Assembly (NCBI GenBank): GCA_017417385.1 | Contig: JAFPZF010000064.1 | Coordinates: forward strand, 1 to 36,838 | Direction of reading: 5' to 3' | DNA: 36,838 nucleotides | Source of the DNA: Bacteroidales bacterium | GTDB taxonomy: Bacteria > Bacteroidota > Bacteroidia > Bacteroidales > Marinilabiliaceae | In this document: piece after piece, positions 18,795 through 27,400 of the stretch | Layout of the letters: every line of letters begins with the position of its first letter | Numbering within the stretch: position 1 is the first letter of the stretch | The notes under the pieces: generated by a model | Told to the model about the DNA's origin: nothing | Database searches by the model: none | What the model saw: the letters and a program-made list of their open reading frames with translations, nothing else | Position numbers and translations under genes: made by a program

Positions 18795-18817
18795 GCAAGG
18801 CATGAGCCTTGCTTTTT
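18795..18817 (+). terminator. intrinsic terminator of the helicase/PIWI-like operon
   Basis: A perfect 7-bp stem GCAAGGC/GCCTTGC with ATGA loop (18795-18812) is followed by TTTTT and preceded by a T-run, so it ends + strand transcription about 120 bp after the PIWI-like gene. Confidence 0.65.
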
Positions 18818-18825
18818 GCTTCGAC

Positions 18826-18841
18826 GTAGTCTGCAGACTAC
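18826..18841. repeat. 16-bp perfect palindrome
   Basis: GTAGTCTGCAGACTAC is a perfect palindrome, 8 bp per half with no spacer, a few bases after the terminator. It could be a dimeric protein site or part of the local hairpin-type repeats; nothing decides between them. Confidence 0.5.
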
Positions 18842-19006
18842 GCCGAACGTAGGAGGGAGCAGATGGAGATTGAGCATGAGAGATGGCGAAGAGGTGACGG
18901 AGACGGAGAAGTAATTTTTTTCTTGTTATTTTGAAACAATTCTTAACGGATGGGCGTATAAGGGGGACGAGTTGTCATAAAAGTGAAAATCCACGAATAA
19001 TGGAAG

Positions 19007-19116
19007 TTTCTATAAATTGCTTTTTCTGCGTTACACTCACTTTTGAAATCCTCATGTACTACAGTACACTCCGGTATTCAAAAGCTCGCAAGCCTTGAAA
19101 AACCTAATTTCTAGAA
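19007..19116. repeat. palindromic MITE/REP-like element, short form
   Basis: About 110 bp with outer inverted arms: TTTCTATAAATTGCTTTTT on the left, and AAAAACCTAATTTCTAGAA on the right, whose reverse complement matches the left arm closely. An inner imperfect palindrome (19040-19084) runs from CTTTTGAA to TTCAAAAG around ATGTACT-AC-AGTACA. The same arms and core occur in the longer element at 23163-23410. It sits immediately upstream of the first beta-helix lipoprotein gene. Confidence 0.7.
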
Positions 19117-19154
19117 ATTCCCCAGATGATCGTAAAAATAAAGTTCATACACGC

Positions 19155-20945
19155 ATGAGAAGAGCATATTGGGCGCTGGCGTCCATGATGATGATGGCGG
19201 GCGTCCTTGTCTGTTGTGATGACGACGAGGATGACGGCATGAGGAAGTATACATTCGGCAATGGAAGCGGGTCGGCGGACGAGAATGTCAGGATCTCCGA
19301 GAACAGGACACTCACGGACCGTGGAGAGGGCATAGACTACTTTGTCGACGGAATCCTCAACATAGACGGGAATGCAGTCCTGACGATAGAGCCGGGAGTC
19401 ACTATCATGTTCTCGGGCAAGAACAGTGGCATAGTCGTCACGGCGGATGCGGGGCTCAAGATGGCGGGCACGGAGAGCAAGCCCATCACGCTGACGGGTC
19501 CGGACAGCAACAGGAAGCCGGGGTCGTGGGACAGGGTTGCCGTCAAGTCGACGAACAAGGATAACATCTTCGAATATGTCACCTTCAAGAATGGAGGGTC
19601 GGATACAGAAGACCTGCCGGGCGTCATAACAATCGAGGACGGCACGCTCAGCATGAAGAACTGCACAATAGACGGTTCGAAGGGAAACGGAATCGTCCTC
19701 ACGAACACGGGGGCCTTTGTGGACTTCGAGGAGAACACCATAACCAACTGTGCGGGCTATCCAGTCTATGCGGACTACCTCTCGATGGTAGAGCCGATAG
19801 ACGCGAAGAGCAAGTTGACGGGGAACGGCAAGGACTACGTCTATGCGCGGGGCCACATCCTCGACGAGGACTTCACGCTTGATGCGCTGAGCGTCCCATA
19901 TCTCATCACGGGGACAGTACATGTCGATAAGGGAACGTTCTCGGTCAAAGAGGGGACGGAGGTCGTCATGGGTGAGCGCGAGGCCATGATCAGAGTCAAC
20001 GAGAACGGGGCCGTCTCGATGGTCGGGAGCGAGAAGAAGCCAATCGTCTTCCGCGGCGAGGATAAGTCGGGCAAGGCAGGACAGTGGGACAACATTTACT
20101 GCGGCTCGGACAACAAGAGCAATAGACTCGAGTGGGTCGAGTTGAGGAATGGAGGCGGAGACGTCAGCGAGTGGTCGGGAGTCTTAGAAATCTATGATGA
20201 CGCCGTCATCTCCATCAAGAACTGCACAATAGACGGGTCGCTCGGGACCGGCATAGCCATCAAGGGGAGACCGACGCTCAAGGAGTTTACAGGCAACACC
20301 ATCAGGAACACCAAGGTGCCGATCCTCGTAGAGAACCTTGGGGGCATCTTTGGGCTGAAGAGCGGCAACAAGTATGAGAAGAACGAGAACAACTACGTCG
20401 AGCTTAGGGGCAACCTCTTCTTTGACATGCCGTCCGTCAAGATCAATGCAGTTGACATCCCGTATTATCTCACGGGAGGGCTCGTCACGTACTCCAACCA
20501 GAAAGTAGAGATAGAGGCAGGCACGAAGCTGCTCGTCAACAAAGACGGCATCATACTCATCGACCAGGATGTCACCTTCATAGCAAACGGGACGGCGGAG
20601 AAGCCAATAGTCTTCACGGGGCTCGAGGAGACGCCGGGCTATTGGAGGGCGATAGAGTATCACAGTCAGAAGACAGAATCCGTCATGAACCACTGCGAGA
20701 TATCGTGTGGCGGCAATCCGAATGAGGGAGGGCTCTTTGCGGCGATGCTCATACTCTTTGATAACTCGGCGCTGAGCATCAAGGACTGCAAGTTCAGCAA
20801 GAGCGGCGGTTACGGAGCTGGCATAACCAGCGAGGCAACGGCGAGGGGAATAAGCAGTGAGAACCTCACGTACACAGATTGTCCAAAGGGCAACGTCTAC
20901 GTCCAGGACGATGCACCATACATAAGGACAGAGCTACCGAAGTAG
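19155..20945 (+). CDS. right-handed beta-helix lipoprotein, paralogue 1
   Basis: A 596-residue predicted surface lipoprotein. The ATG at 19155 gives a lipoprotein signal (lipobox VLVC, Cys20) followed by an acidic run. An upstream TTG in frame lies inside the repeat element and is unlikely. Three long repeats of about 170-190 residues each carry a GTESKPITLTG or GTAEKPIVFTG strand turn, a G-x-W-x-x-I/V segment (PGSWDRV, AGQWDNI, PGYWRAI), then an E-Y/W-V-x-x-x-N/S-G-G segment and KNCTIDGS or KDCKFSKS. This pattern is typical of right-handed parallel beta-helix proteins of Bacteroidetes. No catalytic residues for a polysaccharide lyase are apparent, so binding or adhesion is as likely as an enzyme. 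It is a close paralogue of the gene at 21327. A hairpin terminator follows at 21042. Confidence 0.75.
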   Translation: MRRAYWALASMMMMAGVLVCCDDDEDDGMRKYTFGNGSGSADENVRISENRTLTDRGEGIDYFVDGILNIDGNAVLTIEPGVTIMFSGKNSGIVVTADAGLKMAGTESKPITLTGPDSNRKPGSWDRVAVKSTNKDNIFEYVTFKNGGSDTEDLPGVITIEDGTLSMKNCTIDGSKGNGIVLTNTGAFVDFEENTITNCAGYPVYADYLSMVEPIDAKSKLTGNGKDYVYARGHILDEDFTLDALSVPYLITGTVHVDKGTFSVKEGTEVVMGEREAMIRVNENGAVSMVGSEKKPIVFRGEDKSGKAGQWDNIYCGSDNKSNRLEWVELRNGGGDVSEWSGVLEIYDDAVISIKNCTIDGSLGTGIAIKGRPTLKEFTGNTIRNTKVPILVENLGGIFGLKSGNKYEKNENNYVELRGNLFFDMPSVKINAVDIPYYLTGGLVTYSNQKVEIEAGTKLLVNKDGIILIDQDVTFIANGTAEKPIVFTGLEETPGYWRAIEYHSQKTESVMNHCEISCGGNPNEGGLFAAMLILFDNSALSIKDCKFSKSGGYGAGITSEATARGISSENLTYTDCPKGNVYVQDDAPYIRTELPK

Positions 20946-20996
20946 GGGGCAGGAAGAAAGTCGCATCCCGAGGAGGTAGGCGACAAAGGAGGCTCG

Positions 20997-21012
20997 AAGG
21001 CACGTATGCCTT
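20997..21012. repeat. small hairpin AAGGCA-CGTA-TGCCTT and degenerate element end
   Basis: A perfect 6-bp stem with a CGTA loop. The bases just after it (about 21009-21038) resemble the right end of the palindromic elements at 19007 and 23163 with several mismatches, so this may be a decayed copy. Confidence 0.4.
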
Positions 21013-21041
21013 AGAAAGCCTGATTTCTTGGATTTCACTAT

Positions 21042-21095
21042 AGTGCCATGAGGGCAGGTTGGAGAAGAGCCAGCATCCCTTATGGCACTTTTTTT
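21042..21095 (+). terminator. strong intrinsic terminator after beta-helix paralogue 1
   Basis: A 13-bp stem AGTGCCATGAGGG/CCCTTATGGCACT with one G-T wobble, a loop of about 22 nt, and a run of seven T (21089-21095). It separates the two paralogues into independent transcription units. Confidence 0.85.
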
Positions 21096-21227
21096 ATACC
21101 CAAACGTCCTTCGTGTCAAAAATTTATCAACTTATCAAAACATTTTTTTAGGATTCACGTAAACAGAGAAAGATAACTAGATGCAAGTATGAGGTATCGT
21201 AACCTATTAAATAACAAATCAATAACT

Positions 21228-21297
21228 GGGGGGGCAGCTGCCCCCCCCATGAAGAGGTTAGGCTGCTCGGCTGCGCGATGCGTAGCGGGGCAGCCTA
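21228..21297 (+). promoter_or_regulatory. two stable hairpins in the leader of beta-helix paralogue 2
   Basis: A perfect palindrome of seven G, CAGCTG and seven C (21228-21247) is followed 11 bp later by an 8-bp stem TAGGCTGC/GCAGCCTA enclosing a 23-nt region (21259-21297). The second ends 29 bp before the ATG of the next gene. The palindrome lacks a T-run; the second hairpin is followed by ATTATGTTTTACC. They may be leader or attenuator structures, a decayed terminator, or repeat insertions. Confidence 0.45.
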
Positions 21298-21326
21298 TTA
21301 TGTTTTACCTTAATTAAATATACACC

Positions 21327-23132
21327 ATGAGAAAAATTAATTGGGTCGTAGCGACCCTAGTGATGTCCAGTTTCGTCTTTGCAGGCTGCGAGGACGACGA
21401 TAAGACGGACGACGGCAACGGAGTAGGCAAGGAGAACACGTACGGTAACGGCAATGAGGCTGGCGAAGGCAACGGCCGCATAGCATCCAACAAGACACTT
21501 CCGGACAGATGTGACGGTGTCGATTACATAATCGACGGTGTCTTGAACATTGAAGACAACGCGCTGCTCACGGTCGAGCCAGGCGTCACGATCATGTTCA
21601 CAGGCAAGAACGGTGGAATCCACGTAGGCGATAATGCCGGGCTCAAGATGGTAGGTACAGAGAGCAAGCCTATCGTACTTACAGGGCCGACCAACAATCA
21701 GAACGTCGGGTCGTGGGGCAAGGTGACGATCACGTCGATGCGAGGAGACAACAACTTCGAGTACGTCACGTTCAAGAATGGCGGAGCGGACAACTACGAG
21801 TGGTCTGGAGTCGTTGACGTCGAGGGGGCTAAGCTCTCCATGAAGCACTGCACGATAGACGGTTCGCTCGGGACGGGAATAGACGTCGAGGGAGATGCAG
21901 TCATCACGGCCTTTGAGGAGAACAAGATCGTCAACTGCCAAGGGTATCCATTCTACTCAGAGAGCGTCAGTCCTTTGGCAGCTATTGATGAGAAGAGCGA
22001 CTTGACGGGCAATGGCAGCAACTTTGCATACGCTCGCGGGTCGGTGCTCAGCAAGGACTACACGCTTGAGGCCATCTCAGTCCCCTATTACCTTGTCGGC
22101 ACGACGACGGTTGAAAAAGGCCACTTCTCCATAACCGAGGGTGCGGAGATTGTCATGGGTGAAGATGTCGCAACCATCAGGGTTGCCCAGGACGGCTCGA
22201 TGTCGATAGTCGGTACAGAGAAGAAGCCAGTAGTCCTCAGAGGTGCTGACGGGAAGAGCGACGCGGGAGCGTGGAAGAACATCTGCTTCAACTCCAACAA
22301 CTCGAAGAACGCCCTTGAGTGGGTAGAGTTCCGCAATGGAGGATCGGAAGACTACGAGTGGAGTGCAGTTCTCGACCTCCAGAACAACACGAAGATCAGC
22401 ATAAAGAACTGCACCATTGACGGCTCCCTGACAACGGGCATCGACCTCGAGGGTACAGTCAAGCTGACAGCGTTTGAGGGCAATGTCATCAAGAACACGA
22501 AGTTGCCAATCCTCGTCGAGTATCTCCCGAGCGCACTGAATCTGACAGCCGGGAACACATACGACAAGAACGAGAAGAACTACGTCGAGCTACGTGACGG
22601 CAGCCTTGACGGGAGTACGACAGCCGTTCTCAAGGCACTCGAGGTACCATATTACGTAGCAAATGGACTTGGACTACACGATCAGGTCTCATTCGAGATA
22701 GAGGCAGGCACAAAGCTCCTGATGGCCGCAGATAAGCTAATCGCTATTGGTGAGAATGTCAAGTTCATCGCCAACGGAACGCAGCAGAAGCCGATCGTCA
22801 TCACAGGCGCTGACGACACGGAGAGCTACTGGGAGGGAATAAACTATGAGAGCAAGATGAAGGCATCGGTCATGAACTATTGCGAGATTTCTTGTGGTGG
22901 TCCACGAGGCGAGGATGGGTTCTATGGTGCTATGCTCAGGCTGTATGACAACACAGTCTTGACGATCAAGAACTGCAAGTTCAGCAAGACAGACAGCTAC
23001 GGCATTGCGCTGGACTCTCCAGATGTGGCGAAGAGCATCACGAGCGAGAATATCACCTTCTCGGGCTGTGCGAAGGGCAACGTCTTTGTCGAGGATAGCG
23101 AGACTCCAATCTTGACAGAGCTTCCTAAGTAG
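21327..23132 (+). CDS. right-handed beta-helix lipoprotein, paralogue 2
   Basis: A 601-residue surface lipoprotein closely related along its whole length to the product at 19155. The lipobox is FAGC (Cys21) followed by EDDDKTDDG. It has the same three-repeat plan: GTESKPIVLTG and NFEYVTFKNGG and KHCTIDGSLGTGIDVEG; GTEKKPVVLRG and LEWVEFRNGG and KNCTIDGSLTTGIDLEG; GTQQKPIVITG and NYCEISCGG and KNCKFSKTDSYG. Repeats 1 and 2 are more alike than either is to repeat 3, so an internal duplication preceded the gene duplication. The gene has its own leader with hairpins, so regulation may differ from paralogue 1. A recombinational origin through flanking repeats is plausible. The ligand is unknown. 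Confidence 0.76.
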   Translation: MRKINWVVATLVMSSFVFAGCEDDDKTDDGNGVGKENTYGNGNEAGEGNGRIASNKTLPDRCDGVDYIIDGVLNIEDNALLTVEPGVTIMFTGKNGGIHVGDNAGLKMVGTESKPIVLTGPTNNQNVGSWGKVTITSMRGDNNFEYVTFKNGGADNYEWSGVVDVEGAKLSMKHCTIDGSLGTGIDVEGDAVITAFEENKIVNCQGYPFYSESVSPLAAIDEKSDLTGNGSNFAYARGSVLSKDYTLEAISVPYYLVGTTTVEKGHFSITEGAEIVMGEDVATIRVAQDGSMSIVGTEKKPVVLRGADGKSDAGAWKNICFNSNNSKNALEWVEFRNGGSEDYEWSAVLDLQNNTKISIKNCTIDGSLTTGIDLEGTVKLTAFEGNVIKNTKLPILVEYLPSALNLTAGNTYDKNEKNYVELRDGSLDGSTTAVLKALEVPYYVANGLGLHDQVSFEIEAGTKLLMAADKLIAIGENVKFIANGTQQKPIVITGADDTESYWEGINYESKMKASVMNYCEISCGGPRGEDGFYGAMLRLYDNTVLTIKNCKFSKTDSYGIALDSPDVAKSITSENITFSGCAKGNVFVEDSETPILTELPK

Positions 23133-23162
23133 TAGTAGCGCTGCGGGTACAAAGAAAAGGTA

Positions 23163-23410
23163 ACTTCTATAAATTGCTTTTTCTGCGTTGGCGTTGCCTA
23201 CATTCCTCACGCTCGGCAATTTGTGCAAGCACATTGCGCTCGCTTAATCGGAATGTTGCACTCAACTTTGAAATCCTCATGTACTCCAGTACACTCCGGT
23301 ATTCAAAGTTTAGTGCGCCTTGGCTTCGCCTCATGTGCTACCGCTCGGCAATTAGAGCAAGCTCTATTGCTCTCGCTTAATCGCACAAGTGAAAAATCTA
23401 ATTTCTAGAA
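23163..23410. repeat. palindromic MITE/REP-like element, long form
   Basis: About 248 bp with the same outer arms as the element at 19007-19116 and the same core palindrome (AACTTTGAA at 23264-23272, TTCAAAGTT at 23302-23310). Two related blocks of about 40 bp flank the core. Each runs from CGCTCGGCAATT to CTCGCTTAATCG and encloses its own small inverted repeat, GTGC/GCAC in one and AGAG/CTCT in the other. No ORF or transposase is present, so it is non-autonomous. Confidence 0.7.
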
Positions 23411-23424
23411 CTCCCCTAAAAAAA

Positions 23425-23456
23425 GGAGATTGCCATAGTAGGCGGTCTCCTTTTTT
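23425..23456. terminator. bidirectional-looking intrinsic terminator
   Basis: Stem GGAGATTGCC/GGCGGTCTCC (two G-T wobbles) with ATAGTA loop, preceded by an A-run and followed by six T. It closes the beta-helix transcript just before the prmA promoter. Confidence 0.85.
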
Positions 23457-23458
23457 CA

Positions 23459-23466
23459 TATATTTG
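23459..23466 (+). promoter_or_regulatory. -7 box TATATTTG, likely prmA promoter
   Basis: An exact match to TAnnTTTG, directly after the terminator and 89 bp before the prmA ATG. The region about 20 bp upstream is inside the T-rich terminator end, so the -33 element is not distinct. Confidence 0.55.
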
Positions 23467-23555
23467 TAATCTGAACTAAAAAGATGTGGAGGCGAATAAA
23501 TAGGCCTCTTACAGAAGACAAGTTTTATGAAATAAAAAGCTCGAAGAGAATATCC

Positions 23556-24401
23556 ATGCAATATACAAAAGTAACATTCACCCTATCCCCGACGAGTGAC
23601 ATAGCGAAGGACGTCATGCAGGCGCAGCTTGGGGAGCTCGGTTACGAGAGTTTCGTCGATACGGCGGAGGGATTTGAGGCCTACGTTCAGACGGACGGTT
23701 TTGACCTTGCGGCAGTCGGCAGCATAGATGCAGTAGTCCCGGGCGTCAGTTACACCTTTGTAGCTGAGACGGTGCCCGATACAGACTGGAATGCAGAGTG
23801 GGAGAAGAGCTTTGCGTCGGTCAGGATATCGGAGGACGTGCTGGTCAGGAGCCCGTTTGCGGCGTCGGAGGGAGCGAAGTATGAGATAGTCATAAGTCCG
23901 CGGATGGCGTTCGGGACAGGCAAGCATGAGACGACGCAGCTCATGGCGGACTGGATAGTGAGCAATGACGTCTCGGGTCAGAGACTGCTAGACATGGGGT
24001 GTGGCACGGGCATATTAGGAATCCTGGCGCGCATGAGAGGAGCGAGCGAGGTGCTATGGGTCGATTATGACAAGTGGTGCGTCGATAACACAGTCGAGAA
24101 CCTAGGGCTGAACGGAATAGACGCGGAGTCGGCGGACGTCAGGCATGGAGGGGCTGAAGTCGTCTTGGACATGGAGGAGAAATTTGACATAGTCCTGGCG
24201 AACATAAACCGCAATGTACTCGTAAAAGACATGAGTGTCTATGCGACCGTCTTGCGCAATGGAGGGCGGCTCGTGCTAAGCGGGTTCTATGACATCGACA
24301 TACCCAACCTTGTCGAGCGGGCCGGGGCGTATGGGCTCACATTTGAGGCGCAGAAAGTGCTGAACAGCTGGGCGCGTCTCGAGTTGATAAAGAACAAATA
24401 G
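23556..24401 (+). CDS. prmA: ribosomal protein L11 methyltransferase
   Basis: A cytoplasmic SAM-dependent enzyme that methylates ribosomal protein L11. The first 90 or so residues form the L11-recognition domain. The family signature FGTGKHETTQLM is at about 113-124. The SAM-binding motif DMGCGTGILGILARM is at about 140-154, the acidic end of strand 2 is VDYD, and the substrate-side motif ILANINRN (in place of NPPY) is at about 211-218. The 281-residue length is normal. The frame extends upstream to 23484, but the ATG at 23556 begins exactly where PrmA proteins start (MQYTKVTFTL). The gene follows a promoter box and terminator and lies 23 bp before the giant secreted protein gene, so the two may be cotranscribed. 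Confidence 0.93.
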   Translation: MQYTKVTFTLSPTSDIAKDVMQAQLGELGYESFVDTAEGFEAYVQTDGFDLAAVGSIDAVVPGVSYTFVAETVPDTDWNAEWEKSFASVRISEDVLVRSPFAASEGAKYEIVISPRMAFGTGKHETTQLMADWIVSNDVSGQRLLDMGCGTGILGILARMRGASEVLWVDYDKWCVDNTVENLGLNGIDAESADVRHGGAEVVLDMEEKFDIVLANINRNVLVKDMSVYATVLRNGGRLVLSGFYDIDIPNLVERAGAYGLTFEAQKVLNSWARLELIKNK

Positions 24402-24424
24402 GAACAAAGAAAAACTAGTTGCCG

Positions 24425-27400
24425 ATGCCTACATATAAGAATACATTAGTTCGAGTTGTTGTCGTCCTTGTGCTAATCCTCAGCTGCACACATCTTTTCT
24501 CGCTGACGTCGCGTCAGCAGGAGGAGTTCAGCGAGGACAATGCGACATTTGTCAGCCAGATGTCCGAGCTCTTCATGGCGTCGGCGGACAAGAAGAGGGC
24601 AGAGGCCATAACGGTCGAGCTGCAGCAGTTCGTAAACACGGCGGACCAGGGGCTCGTCCAGAACATGATAGCCACGTGCAACAGCATGCGGCGACTGAGG
24701 GCTAAGCCGTTTCCCGACTATCAGAACTGCATCAAGATGTATATGGACATCGATGCGAGTCAGAATCTTCGAGGCGCGAACCTGACAGTCTGGGAGAAGT
24801 CGTTGCAGAGTCGACTCGAGAAGAGAGTGACGATGACACAGCTCAACAACTTCATGAAGTTCACGTCGGCGTGGGTGAATGATGGTGCGCTCTACATGTC
24901 GAATTCCGTCAAGTGGGTAGTCATGAATCCGTCGTCGGCGTGTTTTGAGGCGGACGGCAACGACTTCAAGATAGCCGTTCCCGAGACGACCATTCGATGC
25001 TTTGCTCAGGGCGACAGCATCGAAGTCATCCAGACGTCGGGAGTTTTCACGACCAAGGACAACAAGTGGCGTGGCGATCATGGTACGATAACGTGGGAGA
25101 GAGTCAACCTCCCGTCGAACGAGGTGAATGCGAAGTTCGGGGCGTATGAAATCGACATGAAGACCAACAATGTCAGCGTTCCGCAGGTACAATTCTTGAA
25201 CACCAACTATTTCAAGGAGGCGTTAGAGGGGTCGGTAGAGTACAAGTGCGTCAGCCGGAAGACCACCAATGGCGCCAAGTATCCCAAGTTCGAGACACTT
25301 GGAGGCGGTCGGATGGACGTCAAGGAGATGTTTCCCAACGTCTCGTACAACGGAGGTTTCACGCAGGTCGGTGCGAACTTCATAGGGACGGGAAGTGTCT
25401 GGATGCCAGCCGAGATAACCATCCATCATGGAGACACCGTCATGGCCACATTCACGTCGACCAGCTTCATGATGAGCCTTGACCAGATAGAGAGTGCAAA
25501 GGCTGGGGTCAGCATCAACCTCTTGCGGGACAAGGTGACGCATCCGGGACTCCGATTCCGATTCAAGCAGTCGAACCGCACGATCGAGCTGACGCGCGGT
25601 AACACAGGTGTCGAGCAGTCGACTTATCAGGACTCGTATCATAAGGTGAATATGGACGTCGAGCTGATGAAGTGGAACATAGACGGGTCGAAGATATACC
25701 TGACGATGTTGTCTGGAGCGGCTCATAACACAGCCTATTTCGAGAGCCAGTCGTATTATCACGACGACTATTTCAACAAGCTGTGGGGCATGAACAACGT
25801 CCATCCGTTCCAGCAGATAGCAGACTTCGTCCGATATAATGGTGGTGGTGGTTTCTCGCCTCGCGACTTTGCTCAGTTCGTTCACATGCCGCTTGGTGAC
25901 GTGCAGAAGATGTTGTTAGCACTCTCGTACAATGGCTTCGTCGACTACTACGTCGAGCGCGAGGTGTGTAATGCGAACCAGCGACTCTACGACTACCTAC
26001 AGTTCAACCTCGGCAAGAAAGACTACGACGTGCTCAGATTCCTATCCATCGACTCGACGGCGAAGAGCCCTAACGGGTATATCGACCTCAACACCATGGA
26101 CATGCACCTCAACAAGGTGCCTGGCGTCATAGTTTCGGAGGTCAAGAACGTAAACCTCATACCGGACAGTGGGCAGATAATATTGAAGCGGAACAGGGAC
26201 TTCGAGTTCAACGGCGTCGTGACCGTCGGACTTGTGACAGTCAAGGGAAAGGATTTCTATTTTTCGTATGACGACTACCAGTTGCGTCTGGACAGCATCG
26301 AGGAGATGAAGATGCTCTCGGTAGACTCGGCGAATCTCGACCGATATGGACAGCCGTCGAAAGTCGGCGTCGGGAACGTCTTGAACGACCTCTCGGGCCT
26401 AATCCAGATAGACGACCCTGGGAACAAGAGTGGCAAGATGAACACAGTCGGTTATCCGCGGTTGAACTCGACGAGGCCTGCGAAGATATACTATGACGAC
26501 CCGCGAATCCAGAACGGGCAGTATAGTCGAGAGACCTTCTACTTCACGGTGGACACTTTCACGTTTGACGATATCAATAACATCACGAACAGCAACTTGC
26601 CGTTCCATGGAGTCTTGACGACCGGAATATTCCCAGACATCGAGCATGACCTCGAGATACGAGGGCGCGACCATTCGCTCGGGTTTACACAGGCATCGCC
26701 AGAGGACGGATTCCCGATATACGGAGACAAGGCACGATTCTTCAACATAGTCGATCTCAGCAATGAGGGACTCAAAGGAATCGGGAGGATAGAGTATCTC
26801 ACGAGCAAGTCCGAGAGCAAGGAAGCCTTCCTGTTCTTGCCAGACCATGTCGAGGGGACGACTAGCCAGTTCGACGTCGAGAAAGTCGATAAGGGAAGTC
26901 CTACGTATCCGGGAGTGGAACTCGGGCGGAACCAGTCGACGCGAGACGCCAACAACTTCGAGGTGCCGGGTCAGTCATGGCTCGAGTTCTATCCGCAGGA
27001 GGATCATCTCGACGTCAAGAACACACTAGGGAAGTTCCACATGTTCCCGACGCAAAGGAGCGAGACCGGGTTCGAGTGCGAGATGGACGGCATGCTCAGG
27101 GTGACGCCGACAGGATTGAAGGGCCTCGGGCGAGCAACGCTCGAGGCGTCGGCGCTCGAGAGTGGAGTCATGAAGTTCACGGACCATACAATCAGTGCGG
27201 ATACGTCGTACTTCGCCTCGTACACCATCGAGAACGAGCAGCAGGTGCTACAGTCTGGGGAGCTAAGGCGAGACATCGTCGCGAAGAAGGACCGTCACGT
27301 CTATAACAAAGTAAAGTCGTCGATACGAAGAAAGTACTACAACGACGCAATCCAGGAGGACACCATCATAGCGCGAATCATGAGAGAGGAGCGCAGTATA

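Larger units (their letters stand above)
18675..18960. other. intergenic region after the helicase/PIWI-like operon
   Basis: No coding sequence is evident. Besides the terminator at 18795-18817 and the palindrome at 18826-18841 it shows a purine-rich tract (about 18850-18915) and a T-rich stretch. I found no direct repeat shared with the region before 12933 that would mark attachment sites. Confidence 0.45.

Noticed and set aside
12569-18960. Attachment-site repeats or an integrase bordering the island
   Set aside because: I compared the flanks by eye and found no shared direct repeat, tRNA end or recombinase gene.
19095-19154. TTG start of the first beta-helix gene
   Set aside because: It lies within the palindromic element and would place 20 polar residues before the lipoprotein signal.
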